Positions 25,668 through 34,568 are shown, counted from the first letter of the stretch. The stretch is DNA of 45,817 bases from Vulcanimicrobiota bacterium (GCA_003161435.1 PMOS01000034.1:86588-132404), one strand, 5' to 3'. Notes: generated by a model from the sequence alone, not told the origin. Numbers and translations are program-made.

Positions 25668-28103
25668 GTGACTGCGTCGGCATTGCTGCTGACGCTTTCG
25701 CTTGCCGCGTGCGGCGGGCGAACGTCGTCGCTTCCCGCGACGTCCCAGGGCAACGGCGCGAACACGGAATCCGCCGCGCGCGCGATGGGCGGCACCGTCG
25801 CTCCGATGGTTTCGGTTCCCCAGATGTTCGGCGCGCTCGCCTACGTCGATTCCGGGAGGCGCGCTGCGAGTGCCCCGGTCAACATCTCGCTCACGCTGCG
25901 CTACAATAACCAAGCCGCGCTCGATCAGTTCGTTGCGGTTGTGAGCGACCCGCACTCGAGCTCGTACGGCCACGTCCTCACCGCAGCTCAATTCAACAGC
26001 ACCTATGCGCCGACGGTGGAACAAGAGGCGAGCGTCGTGAAGGGCCTGCAGAGCGCAGGGTTCACGATCACCCAGCGCTTCTCCAACCGCACCATCATCG
26101 ACGCGACGGCTCCGAGCTCGACGGTCGAGCGCTTTTTCTCGACCGAGATGCACACCGTTCAACAGGGAAAATACGGCGCGCGTTTTGCCAACCTCAAGCC
26201 GGCGACGGTGCCGGCCGCCCTCGCATCGTACGTGCGCGACGCGTCGCTGAACAACTTGGTCGTGGTCCGGACGAAGGTCGATGAAGAAGCGTCGGCGACG
26301 ACCGACAGCCAACGCGTTCGCACGCCGGTGGCGTATAAGATCCCGACCGCAACGCAAAAGCGACTTGTCCGCTCGAACGCGACGAACATTATTTCGGATC
26401 CCGGCTTTGAGTCAGGCGGGTTCGCGTACTGGTCGCAGTGCGGAAATGTGAACGCCAAGATCAACAGGACGAAGCCCCATACCGGATCGTACTCGGAAGT
26501 GAGCGGTACGGCGACGACGGAGCCCAGAGGCGACGCCGGCGTCTGCCAGCAGATCACGGTCCCGACCAACGGGCAGCTCTCGTTCTACCTGTGGCAGGAA
26601 ACCAACGAGACGAGCACCACGTACTCGTACCAGGAAGCCGACCTGCTCGACTCGAGCGGCTTCGTGCTGGACAACCTCTACCGGACGGTCGGAAACGGCC
26701 AGGCGTGGATCCAGGGCAACTACAATCTTTCCGCCTACGCGGGCCAAACCGTGTACCTCTACTTCGGCGTCCACGGCGACGGCACGAGGGGCGAGCACAA
26801 CATGCAGTACGTCGACGACGTGTCGTTGACGAGCGGCACCGCGTCGCCGACCCCGAAACCGACGGCGACCCCGGTCCCGACGGCGACTCCCAAGCCGACC
26901 GCGACGCCGACGCCGACCGCCAAGCCGACGGCCACACCGGTCCCGACTGCGACGCCGATCCCGACCGCTACGCCGACGCCGACGGCCAAGCCGACGGCGA
27001 CGCCGATCCCAACCCCAACGCCGGTGCCGACCGCGACACCGGGCAGCGGCTGCAACGGCGCAACTGCCGACAACGGACCGCTCACCAACTCGAGCGGAAC
27101 GCTCGCGACCGGCGTCGCCAAGCCGTTCGACTACCCGGTTCAACACGGATGCAACGGAGCCGGCTACACAGCAGCCGTCATCATCGACGACGCGGTGAGC
27201 ACGAGCTACCTCCATAGCTACCTGACGGCAGCGGGGGTCACGCAAACCGGAACCGTGACCAACGAAGCCGTTGACGGCGGCGGCACGGGCGACGACGCCG
27301 AAACCGACCTCGACGTCCAAACGATCTCGGGGCTGGCACCGGGCGCCAACATTATCGTCTACGACATGGGTTCGTTGACGGATCAAGCCATCGAAGACGC
27401 CTACAACAAGGTGCTCAGCGACGGCAAGGCCAGCGCCGTGAACTCGTCGTTCGGCGGCTGTGAATCGAGCGACACGCCGTTCGAAGACTCGACGAACTCG
27501 ATCGCCGAGCAAGGCGCCGCCGAAGGCGTCACCTTTGCTGCGTCGTCCGGGGACTCCGGGAGCAACGAGTGCGGCAGCAACAACAACGCCAAGGGCGTAA
27601 GCGCGCCGGCCGGTGATCCCTACTTCACGTCGGTCGGCGGCGTCAACTTCACCTACAACGGCTCCGGCGTGCTGCAGACGGTCACGATGGGCAGCGCCAG
27701 CGGCTATTCGGGCGGCGGCGGCGTGTCGACGGTCGTCGCACTTCCGACGTGGCAGACCGGCATCACCGGCGTCATCACCTCGGGCCGGAATCAACCCGAC
27801 ATCTCGCTGCCGTTCGATCCGGTCGCGGTCTACACCGGCGGAGCCTTTGCCGAATATCTCGGTACGTCATGGTCTTCACCGGCAGCGGTCGCGCTCTTCA
27901 TCGAGGCCGACGAGCTGCACGGTACCAAGATCGGCTGGATGAACCCAACGCTGTACAACCTGTTCAAGTCCACCGGTTACAGCAGCGACTACACGCCGTG
28001 CACTTCCGGCACCAACGGAGCGTACTCGTGCAGCGCCACGCAGTACAATCAAGCGGCGGGTATCGGCGCACCGAAGGGCTGGGCGTTGGCCAACGCTCTC
28101 TAA
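25668..28103 (+). CDS. S53 family (kumamolisin/sedolisin) peptidase lipoprotein with inserted jelly-roll domain
   Basis: 811-residue secreted acid-type serine-carboxyl peptidase. The GTG at 25668 has a gaggag ribosome site and opens a lipoprotein signal ([10 protein letters not shown], lipobox Cys). Order: pro-kumamolisin activation domain (about residues 50-200: [31 protein letters not shown]), a beta-sandwich resembling MAM/carbohydrate-binding modules (about 240-390: [22 protein letters not shown]), a Pro/Thr-rich spacer (26844-27045), then the catalytic domain. E545, D549 and S734 (GTSWSSP) match the E-D-S triad, and D629 in SSGDSGS the oxyanion Asp. The C-terminal [12 protein letters not shown] resembles the calcium-binding end. 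Catalytic residues are complete, so an active secreted protease is expected. Confidence 0.93.
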   Translation: MTASALLLTLSLAACGGRTSSLPATSQGNGANTESAARAMGGTVAPMVSVPQMFGALAYVDSGRRAASAPVNISLTLRYNNQAALDQFVAVVSDPHSSSYGHVLTAAQFNSTYAPTVEQEASVVKGLQSAGFTITQRFSNRTIIDATAPSSTVERFFSTEMHTVQQGKYGARFANLKPATVPAALASYVRDASLNNLVVVRTKVDEEASATTDSQRVRTPVAYKIPTATQKRLVRSNATNIISDPGFESGGFAYWSQCGNVNAKINRTKPHTGSYSEVSGTATTEPRGDAGVCQQITVPTNGQLSFYLWQETNETSTTYSYQEADLLDSSGFVLDNLYRTVGNGQAWIQGNYNLSAYAGQTVYLYFGVHGDGTRGEHNMQYVDDVSLTSGTASPTPKPTATPVPTATPKPTATPTPTAKPTATPVPTATPIPTATPTPTAKPTATPIPTPTPVPTATPGSGCNGATADNGPLTNSSGTLATGVAKPFDYPVQHGCNGAGYTAAVIIDDAVSTSYLHSYLTAAGVTQTGTVTNEAVDGGGTGDDAETDLDVQTISGLAPGANIIVYDMGSLTDQAIEDAYNKVLSDGKASAVNSSFGGCESSDTPFEDSTNSIAEQGAAEGVTFAASSGDSGSNECGSNNNAKGVSAPAGDPYFTSVGGVNFTYNGSGVLQTVTMGSASGYSGGGGVSTVVALPTWQTGITGVITSGRNQPDISLPFDPVAVYTGGAFAEYLGTSWSSPAAVALFIEADELHGTKIGWMNPTLYNLFKSTGYSSDYTPCTSGTNGAYSCSATQYNQAAGIGAPKGWALANAL

Positions 28104-28107
28104 CAGA

Positions 28108-28150
28108 AGAGAGGTCGGGTGGCGCTACGGCGCTCCCCGGCCTCTCTTTT
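28108..28150 (+). terminator. Rho-independent terminator of the S53 peptidase gene
   Basis: AGAGAGG (28108-28114) pairs with CCTCTCT (28141-28147), enclosing further G/C-rich pairing (CGGG with CCCG and GCGC-type pairs), and is followed by a T run (28147-28150). It begins 5 bases after the peptidase stop. Confidence 0.85.
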
Positions 28151-28199
28151 CATGTGGAAGACAACGATCTGGACGACGATTAGCGCGCTCGGCTGGCGT

Positions 28200-29075
28200 T
28201 CATCGCGCCGCGTGTGCCGGGATCTTCGGCAGCAATTCGCTCAGGCCGAAGTTCGCGAGCAACTCGCGCTGAATCGGCGCGACGGCATCGTTGATCGCGG
28301 CGACGCCCGGATTGCTCGGGACCGGCGTGCGCAGCGGGCGCGTTCCGGACGGCTGTTCGGCCAGCGCAAGGATCGCGTCGGCGACCTCTCGCGGGTCGCG
28401 CCCTGCTGTAGCTGCCGATAGTGCGCCGAACACCTTGTCCGCCAACGGCAACACGTCGCGGTAAGCATCCAATCGTTCGGCGTCGTCCGGACCGGTGCGT
28501 GAGTTCGAGATGTTCGTTGCGTACGCGCCGGGCTCAACGATCGCCACGTCTACGCCGAACGGCGCGAGCTCGTACGACGATGTTTCCGCGAGTGCTTCGA
28601 GCGCCCACTTCGAGGACGAGTACACGCCGCCGAAGGGTAGGGCGAAGCGGCCGACGCCCGAACTCACATAGACGACGAGGCCGCTACGGCGATCGCGCAT
28701 ACCGGGCAGAAATGCGCGACTGACGCGCATCGGTCCGAACACGTTGACGTCGAACTGCCGCGCAATGGTCTCGGGCGTGAAAGCTTCCACGACGCCGAAG
28801 TACGCAGCCCCGGCGTTGTTCACGAGAACGTCGATCGGCCCGGCCGCCAGAATCTCGGCGGCGGCGCGATCGACGGATGCCTGATCCGTGACCTCGAGGT
28901 CGATGACGCGAACGCCCTGCCGCTCCAGTTCGGCAGCCGCCTGGGCGTGGCGGCCGTGCGGGTCGCGAGCGGTCGCGAACACGCGCCACCCGGCGGCGGC
29001 AAAGCGCTCGGCCGTGACGCGGCCGAACCCGGAGCTGGCCCCGGTGACGACGAGGGTCTGTTGGGGATTTGACAT
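28200..29075 (-). CDS. Short-chain dehydrogenase/reductase
   Basis: 291-residue NAD(P)-dependent oxidoreductase of the classical SDR family. TGASSGFG cofactor motif near the N-terminus, DLEVTD, the LVNNAG structural motif, active-site serine in VVYVSSGVG, and YSSSK with the catalytic Tyr and Lys. The ATARD after strand 2 suggests NADP(H) preference. It is divergent from an HxlR regulator, a common arrangement in which the regulator controls the SDR in response to electrophiles or quinones. The substrate is unknown. Confidence 0.92.
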   Translation of the reverse strand: MSNPQQTLVVTGASSGFGRVTAERFAAAGWRVFATARDPHGRHAQAAAELERQGVRVIDLEVTDQASVDRAAAEILAAGPIDVLVNNAGAAYFGVVEAFTPETIARQFDVNVFGPMRVSRAFLPGMRDRRSGLVVYVSSGVGRFALPFGGVYSSSKWALEALAETSSYELAPFGVDVAIVEPGAYATNISNSRTGPDDAERLDAYRDVLPLADKVFGALSAATAGRDPREVADAILALAEQPSGTRPLRTPVPSNPGVAAINDAVAPIQRELLANFGLSELLPKIPAHAAR

Positions 29076-29095
29076 GCGCCTAGTGTAAGGATTAG

Positions 29096-29116
29096 ACTTC
29101 CGAAAAGGAAGTACTT
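29096..29116. promoter_or_regulatory. Candidate HxlR operator in the divergent SDR/hxlR promoter
   Basis: ACTTCC (29096-29101) and GGAAGT (29107-29112) form a perfect inverted repeat around GAAAA; it overlaps a second palindrome AAGTACTT (29109-29116). It lies in the only AT-rich patch between the two divergent genes, where both promoters must be. The position and symmetry fit autoregulation by the adjacent HxlR protein. Confidence 0.55.
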
Positions 29117-29142
29117 ACTAAAAAGTTAGCTTGGAGACCCCC

Positions 29143-29529
29143 GTGGCCCGTCGTCCCGTTACCGGAGATTGTTTTCGCGCCGCCTGTCCCGCCCGCGACG
29201 TGCTCAATCATGTGAGCAACCGCTGGGGCGGCCTCGTGCTGGGCGCACTGCTCGATCGCGACTTGCGCTACTCCGAGATACGCGTCCGCGTCGGCGGCAT
29301 CTCGGAGAAAATGCTCGCGCAAACGCTGGACGTGTTGGAACGCGACGGTCTGATCGTGCGCACCAGCCGGCCGGTCGTGCCGCCGCACGTCGAGTACGCC
29401 CTAACGGCGAACGGACGTGCGTTGGCCGAACGTCTGGTCGAGCTATTTTCCTGGATCGGGGCAAACGTGCAAGCATTCGTCCGCGCCCAACAGCGGTACG
29501 ATTCGCGCTTGGAATCGGCTCGAGCATGA
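29143..29529 (+). CDS. HxlR family winged-helix transcriptional regulator
   Basis: 128-residue MarR-like regulator. It has the family's N-terminal cysteines followed by CPARDVLNHVSNRWGG, then LRYSEIRVRVGGISEKMLAQTL (recognition helix region), VLERDGLIVRTSRP and PHVEYALTANGRALAE. HxlR proteins often sense thiol-reactive electrophiles through an N-terminal cysteine; two are present here (DCFRAAC). The GTG at 29143 is preferred over TTG 29131 because a TGGAG ribosome site lies 7 bases before it. It probably regulates the divergent SDR. Confidence 0.9.
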   Translation: MARRPVTGDCFRAACPARDVLNHVSNRWGGLVLGALLDRDLRYSEIRVRVGGISEKMLAQTLDVLERDGLIVRTSRPVVPPHVEYALTANGRALAERLVELFSWIGANVQAFVRAQQRYDSRLESARA

Positions 29530-29557
29530 TCGGCTAGGCCCAGTGTCCACCGCGACG

Positions 29558-30811
29558 TCAATGGACGGCAATGCCGGCGGGGACGTTGACTCCCGTGATC
29601 GTCGCGAGCGGCGCCTCGTTGAGCGTCCCGCTCGGATTCGCCGCGTAGATGGTGATGGTCGCGCCGCTGGCGTTCGCGACGTAGATTTTTCCACTCGCAT
29701 CAACCGCGACGCCGGTCGGCCCGTTGAGCCCGGTGTTGCTGCCGGCGATCGTCGCGAGCGGGGCTTCGTTGAGCGTCCCGCTCGGATTCGCCGCGTAGAC
29801 GGTGATGCTTGGGGTGTTGTTGTTTGCGACGTAGATCTTCCCGTTCGCATCGACGGCGACGTCCCAGGGGACGTTCAGCCCCGTGTTGCTGCCGGCGATC
29901 GTCGCGAGCGGGGCTTCATTGAGCGTTCCGCTCGGACTCGCCGCGTAGACGGTGACGGTACCGGCGTTCGCGAATTGATCGCCGCCCGGAGCATAGATCC
30001 GTCCGCTCGCGTCAATCGCGAGGCCGCGTGGAGTGCTCAGCCCGGTGTTGCTGCCGGCTATCGTCGCGAAGGGGGTTTCGTTGAGCGTCCCGCTCGGATT
30101 TGCGGCGTAGGCCGTAATGGTGCCGAACGTCTCGTTTGCCGCGTAGATCTTGCCCGTCGCGTCAAGGGCAATGCCGAGGTTGCCGTTGAGACCCGTATTG
30201 CTGCCGGCGATCGTCGCGAGCGGCGCTTCGTTGAGCGTCCCGCGCGGATTCGCCGCAAAGACGCTGACGGCGTCGGGGCTAGGGTTCGTAACGTAGATTT
30301 TCCCGCTCGCGTCAACAGCGATGCCGCTGATGCCCAGGAGCTGGCTATTGCTTCCGCTGATCGTCCCGAGCGGCGCTTCAGCGACGGTCCCGCTCACATT
30401 CCCGGCGTAGACGGCGATGCTCCCGCCCGCGTTCGCGACGTAGATGGAGGGCGCAACCGACGCAGATGGGGTGGCCGATGGCGTGGGTGACGGCGACGGT
30501 GTCGACGATGGACTGGGCGACGGCGAAGGCGTTGCCGACGGCCTAACGGTCGGCGTGGCGGACGGACTGGCGGATGGGCTGCCCGACGGACTGGGTGACG
30601 ACGAAGGCCCCGTCGACGGCTTACTTGACGGGCTGGCGGACGGGCTCGCCGTCGGAACCGGCGTGCTCGAGGGCACCGCTGTCGGGACGCCCGTGGCGAC
30701 GGCCGTGCCGCCGCTACCGCTGCAACCGCCAAGGAGTCCGGCGAGCACGATAGCCGAAGCGAGATTGCGAACGGAACCACGTCGTGCCAACGCGGTGCTC
30801 AAGGTCGACAT
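29558..30811 (-). CDS. Surface lipoprotein with Ser/Pro spacer and NHL-like propeller repeats
   Basis: 417 residues from the ATG at 30811. The lipobox is LAGLLGGC. A spacer of about 80 residues rich in SPS, ATP and PSA repeats links it to a propeller made of six blades of the form SGTLNEAPLATIAGSNTG, LxGPxGVAVDASGKIYVAN, ITVYAANP. The spacer places the propeller away from the outer membrane. There are no catalytic residues, so ligand binding or structural display is likely. It starts within the stop of the preceding gene (TGATG). The blades are unusually similar at the DNA level. Confidence 0.85.
   Translation of the reverse strand: MSTLSTALARRGSVRNLASAIVLAGLLGGCSGSGGTAVATGVPTAVPSSTPVPTASPSASPSSKPSTGPSSSPSPSGSPSASPSATPTVRPSATPSPSPSPSSTPSPSPTPSATPSASVAPSIYVANAGGSIAVYAGNVSGTVAEAPLGTISGSNSQLLGISGIAVDASGKIYVTNPSPDAVSVFAANPRGTLNEAPLATIAGSNTGLNGNLGIALDATGKIYAANETFGTITAYAANPSGTLNETPFATIAGSNTGLSTPRGLAIDASGRIYAPGGDQFANAGTVTVYAASPSGTLNEAPLATIAGSNTGLNVPWDVAVDANGKIYVANNNTPSITVYAANPSGTLNEAPLATIAGSNTGLNGPTGVAVDASGKIYVANASGATITIYAANPSGTLNEAPLATITGVNVPAGIAVH
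29597..30440 (-). repeat. Six tandem ~150-bp repeats in the propeller lipoprotein
   Basis: The ATI codon block recurs at 29597, 29747, 29897, 30059, 30209 and 30359: spacings 150, 150, 162, 150 and 150 bases. Copies share long near-identical stretches around GTTGAGCGTCCCGCTCGGAT on the plus strand. The 12-base longer unit carries an extra GGDQ-like insert in the protein. Such identity suggests recent expansion or gene conversion. Confidence 0.9.
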
Positions 30812-31230
30812 CAGGATTTGTGGTGCATCTTGGGAAGTGCGCCGCACGAGATCGCGTGCGTGCCGGCCGTGTTGAAGACGGCCACCACGTAGGGCCCGGG
30901 CTCGATCGTGGTGGGTTTCAAGGTCGTCTTGGAGCGGCCGCCCATTACCGGCGTAAGCCGGTATTCGGGTGTCGGCCCCAGCGTCGCGCACGTCGCGCGG
31001 TAAATGCCGGCGGGGTAGAGGTTCTCCGGGATGAACATCCCGTCGAGCACGATCGTAACGTCGACGACCGGCGGGTCCATCGAGACGTGCGAGATCGTCG
31101 CGGTCCCCGCTAGCTTCGAACCTGGCTGCGGCTCGAGATTCACGACGATAGCCGGCGGAGGAGAGGCCGCGAACGCGACGCCGGCGACAGCCAGCGTGGC
31201 CGCGAAGGCCAGGGCGGAGATACGGATCAC
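30811..31230 (-). CDS. Small secreted protein of unknown function
   Basis: 139 residues from the GTG at 31230, which follows a strong gaggagg site and directly opens a signal peptide (RISALAFAATLAVAGVAFA). The mature part is a beta-rich domain with DVTIVLDGMFIPENLYPAGIYRATC, two cysteines (RATCATL, AISCGAL) and EPGPYVVAVFNTAGTHA. An upstream extension of the frame is Arg/Ser-rich and not signal-like. It is immediately upstream of, and start/stop-coupled to, the propeller lipoprotein (TGATG), so the two products probably act together at the cell surface. I do not recognise the family. Confidence 0.75.
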   Translation of the reverse strand: MIRISALAFAATLAVAGVAFAASPPPAIVVNLEPQPGSKLAGTATISHVSMDPPVVDVTIVLDGMFIPENLYPAGIYRATCATLGPTPEYRLTPVMGGRSKTTLKPTTIEPGPYVVAVFNTAGTHAISCGALPKMHHKS

Positions 31231-31356
31231 CGGGAACCTCCTCGATGGGCGCGTTCGCTTGCTTTCGCTCGGCCGCGTCCGATGCCTGGCGCAGGAAAAG
31301 AAACGCGCGCCCGTGAGGTTCACGGACGCGCGTTCTCCGACTCGCCGATCGAAGGG

Positions 31357-32322
31357 TTAGTGGCGGCGTCCGCCGTTGTCTTGGCTGCCTCGCGGAGCCG
31401 AAGCTGCCGCCCGTACGGCCGGCGCGGCGTAGCTGCGCGTCTGCTGCGGTGCCGAGTAGGAGCGCGTCTGCTGCGGCGGAGCGTAGGAGCGCGTCTGCTG
31501 CGGCGGAGCGTAGCTGCGCGTCTGTTGCGGTGCTGCAACGTAGCTGCGCGTCTGCTGCGGTGGGGCGTAGCTGCGCGTCTGCTGCGGCGGGGCGTAGCTG
31601 CGCGTCTGCTGCGGTGCTGCAACGTAGCTGCGCGTCTGCTGCGGCGGCGCGTAGGTGCGCGTCTGCGGTGAGGAATACGCGGTGTGCGGGGCACCCGTGT
31701 TGATCGCCGGTCTGGCGTAGCGCGACGCGGTTACCGGCGCGGCGACGTTACGCTGCGAGCCGCGAGCGTTGCCGGCGTTCCCGATGAAGCCGTGCGGACG
31801 ATTCTCCCAACCTGACGGAGGCGCCATCTCGTGCCGGACCTCGCCGCCGAAGGCGAACGACCGTTGTTCGAAGCGCCGGCTGCTGAAGTCGAAGAAGAGG
31901 CTGAACGACGGGCCCCAACCATAGGCGTATCCCGGATACCAGTTGCCCGCGCCATAATAGACGGCGACCGGCGGCGGACCCTCATATTGATAGGGCGTGT
32001 CGATCTCCATCGCGTCGAAGTTCGAGCCGTCGGGGTAGCCGTCGATGGTGACGTTCATCCCCGGTTCGAGGGTGAGCCCCGTCGGATTGATGATCGTCCC
32101 TTGATGCAGCGCGATGCTGTCGGTGTAACCGTTCGTGTCGGTGACGCTGATGTTCCAGGTGTCGTTGATTGCCGAAACCGTCCCCTGGATCTGCTGATTC
32201 GTATCGCCGCTGGCGTACGACGGAACGCCTTGCGCCGATGCGATCGCGGGGGTGATGAATGCGGCGGCTGCAATGGCCGCGCCGAGCAGCCGCGGAGTGA
32301 GGATATTCTTGATGTTTAGCAT
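31357..32322 (-). CDS. Secreted protein with QQTRSY repeat tail
   Basis: 321-residue protein. Signal peptide GAAIAAAAFITPAIASA, then a small beta-barrel-like domain (IQGTVSAINDTWNISVTD, MNVTIDGYPDGSNFDA) reminiscent of DUF5666-type domains, an aromatic segment (VAVYYGAGNWYPGYAYGWGPSF) and a low-complexity tail of nine APPQQTRSY or VAAPQQTRSY units (encoded 31435-31668). The tail is rich in Gln, Arg, Tyr and Pro with no acidic residues in the repeat, so it is strongly basic and probably disordered; it could bind polyanionic surface polymer. The gene has an extended upstream region (32323-32808) with no active gene. Confidence 0.78.
   Translation of the reverse strand: MLNIKNILTPRLLGAAIAAAAFITPAIASAQGVPSYASGDTNQQIQGTVSAINDTWNISVTDTNGYTDSIALHQGTIINPTGLTLEPGMNVTIDGYPDGSNFDAMEIDTPYQYEGPPPVAVYYGAGNWYPGYAYGWGPSFSLFFDFSSRRFEQRSFAFGGEVRHEMAPPSGWENRPHGFIGNAGNARGSQRNVAAPVTASRYARPAINTGAPHTAYSSPQTRTYAPPQQTRSYVAAPQQTRSYAPPQQTRSYAPPQQTRSYVAAPQQTRSYAPPQQTRSYAPPQQTRSYSAPQQTRSYAAPAVRAAASAPRGSQDNGGRRH
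31435..31668 (-). repeat. Nine tandem 27/30-bp repeats with higher-order pattern
   Basis: Unit starts (plus-strand GCGCGTCTG word) at 31435, 31462, 31489, 31516, 31546, 31573, 31600, 31630 and 31657: spacings 27, 27, 27, 30, 27, 27, 30, 27. The 30-base units encode an extra residue (VAAP in place of APP), giving an 84-base super-repeat of 30+27+27. This is an in-frame coding repeat, not a CRISPR: units are contiguous with no spacers. Confidence 0.92.
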
Positions 32323-32444
32323 GAGGAGCCCCGCCTTTCGCCAGAGCGTGGACTCATAGTCCCACTTGTCAATGTGAGGACGTTGGGACCAATCAACCTT
32401 TCATCTTACCTGGCGCGCGAGCGCTTGCTGACTACGGGGCGCCG

Positions 32445-32627
32445 TCAGGACGCGCGGCTCGTGCCGTACATTGTCGCGCCGTCGAGAGCTAGCCGTCGCA
32501 GTGATGCAGGCGGTCGCAGGCGGTCGCTACCATAGCGGTCGGCGAGCGCGTCACAACGGACAACGAAAGCCGCTACACCTATCCCGTCGATGTACGAGAG
32601 CGCAGCTTCGAGCGCTTGCGCCGCGAC
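32445..32627 (-). pseudogene. Remnant of the C-terminus of a FadB/FadJ-type 3-hydroxyacyl-CoA dehydrogenase
   Basis: This minus-strand stretch encodes VAAQALEAALSYIDGIGV, then AAFVVRCDALADRYGSDR, LRPPASLRRLALDGATMYG and a stop. That matches the end of the second 3-hydroxyacyl-CoA dehydrogenase C-terminal domain of fatty-acid oxidation multienzymes (a .Y.D.IG...v...d.La..YG.rf.Pp.lLr.mA..G..fY pattern). Upstream codons to 32762 show no homology, and the codon use (CTA, ATA, TTT) is less GC-rich than in neighbouring genes. I read it as a decayed gene end. It fills most of the gene-free 32323-32808 interval; the remaining bases show nothing I can name. Confidence 0.5.
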
Positions 32628-32808
32628 GTGCGGCCCAGCTCTTCGACCAATCGTCCGACCATCGCATAGCCCGGCGTTTCGCAATAGCACCAACGTCATG
32701 CTCAACGAGCGGGCGCCAGCTTTTCGCGGAGAAGGCCTCTTCAGCCGCCCGCGCTTCGCCAAATGTATGGTGACGAGGCCACCCGCAAGGACGTACGGTT
32801 AGCGGACG

Positions 32809-33783
32809 ATGCTCAAGAGACGTTCGTTCCTGGCCACGTCGGCCGCCGTCGTCGCCGCGACGACTACAGGCCTGCCGGCGCTCGCGCAAACCGCGCCCAA
32901 GATTCTGGTCGGTTATTGGCCGGTCGCCGCGGCTTTGCCGTTCTTCGTCATGGAGCACAACGGCTATTTCAAAGACGCCGGGGTCGACGTCGAGCTGGTC
33001 AAGTTCTCGGATCAAGTGAAGGTAACCGAAGCGCTGCTCGCGGGCCGCATCCAGGCGACCGCGACGGGGACGGGATCCACGCAGCTCGCCCTGGCCGAGA
33101 CCGCCCAGCCCGATTTCTTCAAGATCCTCGCCGCGAACCTGAGCAGCGAGAAATCGGTGCTCGACGAGATCATCGTTGCCAAGGGGGCGCCGTACAAGAA
33201 GCTGTCCGACCTCAAGGGAAAGAAGATCGCGACCGGCGTCGGACCGCAAGCTGTGATCGAAGCAAAGACGATTTTCGCCCGTGCCGGCGTCGACACGACA
33301 CCGATAGAGTTGTCACCGGGCGAGCACGTCGCGGCCATCGCATCGGGGCAGATCGATGCGGCCTACACGTACGAGCCGAACGGCACCGTCGGCCGCCTCA
33401 AAGGCGTCACGGAGGTGCTGGAAGCCGGCGTACGCTCGAAGTACCTGCTGGGAGACGCCAACGCGCCGTGGTACGGAGGCGCGGCCGTCATCACCACCGA
33501 CTTCATCAAAGCGCAGCCCGTCGCGTTCAAGAAGTACGTCGTCGCGATGCGGCGCGGCTTCGACGAAGTCCGCAAGAACATCAACGGCGCCCGCGCCGTC
33601 TTTCCCTCGTATACGACGTTCGACGTGAAGCTCGCCGAGGCGATTCCACCGATCTCGTACACGATCTACGACGAGTTCCAACCGTCGGACATCCGCTACT
33701 TCCAGGCGAACTACGACCTGTTCTTCGCCCAGAAGATCTTCACGCGCAAGCTGAACGTCGCTGCGATGCTCTACCGCGCATGA
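32809..33783 (+). CDS. ABC transporter substrate-binding protein, SsuA/TauA/NMT1-like
   Basis: 324-residue periplasmic binding protein for an importer of the nitrate/sulfonate/taurine/pyrimidine-precursor superfamily. N-terminal signal with a twin-arginine-like KRRSFLATSAAVV and ALA cleavage site. The body has ILVGYWPVAAALPFFVMEHNGYFKDAGVDVEL, GRIQATATGTGS, LKGKKIATGVG and GQIDAAYTYEPN, the standard NMT1 layout. The ligand is not predictable from sequence; no sulfonatase, nitrilase or thiamine gene is adjacent. The stop overlaps the ATPase start (ATGA). Confidence 0.9.
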   Translation: MLKRRSFLATSAAVVAATTTGLPALAQTAPKILVGYWPVAAALPFFVMEHNGYFKDAGVDVELVKFSDQVKVTEALLAGRIQATATGTGSTQLALAETAQPDFFKILAANLSSEKSVLDEIIVAKGAPYKKLSDLKGKKIATGVGPQAVIEAKTIFARAGVDTTPIELSPGEHVAAIASGQIDAAYTYEPNGTVGRLKGVTEVLEAGVRSKYLLGDANAPWYGGAAVITTDFIKAQPVAFKKYVVAMRRGFDEVRKNINGARAVFPSYTTFDVKLAEAIPPISYTIYDEFQPSDIRYFQANYDLFFAQKIFTRKLNVAAMLYRA

Positions 33784-34568
33784 TCGCCGGGCTCGAGCCT
33801 ACCGTCGCGCTCGAGGAACCGTTCATTCGCGTCCGCGGGCTCGACAAATCCTTCGGCGGCCGCACCGTCTTCGCCGGCTTCGATCTGGACTTGCCGCGCG
33901 GAAAGTTGACCACGATCTTCGGCCCGAACGGCTGCGGGAAGTCGACCTTGATCAACATGCTCAGCGGCTTGCTGCGGTTCGATGCCGGTGACGTCGAGAT
34001 CGGCGGACGCGATGTGCGCTCGGCCCGCATCGGCTACGTCTTTCAAAACTATCGTGAGTCGCTCTTCCCGTGGATGCGCGCGCGGGAGAACGTCGAGTAC
34101 CCGCTGCGCGTGCGCGGCGTCCCGCGCGCAAAGCGGCGCGAGCGGATCGACGAGCTGCTCGCGTCCTTCGAGATCACCCTCGACCTCAGCCGGCACACCT
34201 ACGAACTGTCCGGCGGCCAACAGCAGCTCGTCGCGATTCTGCGGGCGCTCGTCGCCGACCCCGAGGTGCTGTTTCTCGACGAGCCCTTCTCGGCACTCGA
34301 CTACGAGATGACATTGTACGTCCGCGACAAGCTGCAGACGGTGTTCCTCGAAACCGGCCTCACCACCGTGCTCGTCTCGCACGACCTCGAGGAGGCCGTC
34401 TATCTCGCAGACCGGATCCTGCTGTTGAGCAAGCCGCCGACGCGCGTCGTCGAACTGATCGCCTACGACACCCTGCGGCCCCGCACGACCGAGATCATGG
34501 CTGACGCGCGTTTCGTCGCCACCAAGCAGCACGCGCTGGATCTGTTCCGCGCCGAAATGCAGCGATGA
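33780..34568 (+). CDS. ABC transporter ATP-binding protein, SsuB/TauB-like
   Basis: 262-residue ATPase energising import. Walker A GPNGCGKST (residues 48-56), Q-loop YVFQNYRESLFPW, signature LSGGQ (143-147), Walker B VLFLDE (163-168), D-loop SALD and the H-loop SHDLEEA. All nucleotide-binding motifs are intact. The ATG overlaps the binding-protein stop and its own stop overlaps the permease ATG, both as ATGA. An open frame upstream on the same phase overlaps the binding-protein gene and is not used. Confidence 0.95.
   Translation: MIAGLEPTVALEEPFIRVRGLDKSFGGRTVFAGFDLDLPRGKLTTIFGPNGCGKSTLINMLSGLLRFDAGDVEIGGRDVRSARIGYVFQNYRESLFPWMRARENVEYPLRVRGVPRAKRRERIDELLASFEITLDLSRHTYELSGGQQQLVAILRALVADPEVLFLDEPFSALDYEMTLYVRDKLQTVFLETGLTTVLVSHDLEEAVYLADRILLLSKPPTRVVELIAYDTLRPRTTEIMADARFVATKQHALDLFRAEMQR

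Noticed and set aside
26759..27121. Open frame encoding a Gly/Val repeat on the minus strand
   Set aside because: It is the antisense of the Pro/Thr spacer of the S53 peptidase; repetitive codons keep it open.
31435..31668. Possible CRISPR array
   Set aside because: Units are contiguous, in frame and of 27/30 bases with no unique spacers; no cas genes nearby.
32551..33249. Minus-strand open frame overlapping the ABC binding-protein gene
   Set aside because: Arg/Glu-rich with no domain; it is the complement of the well-supported plus-strand gene.
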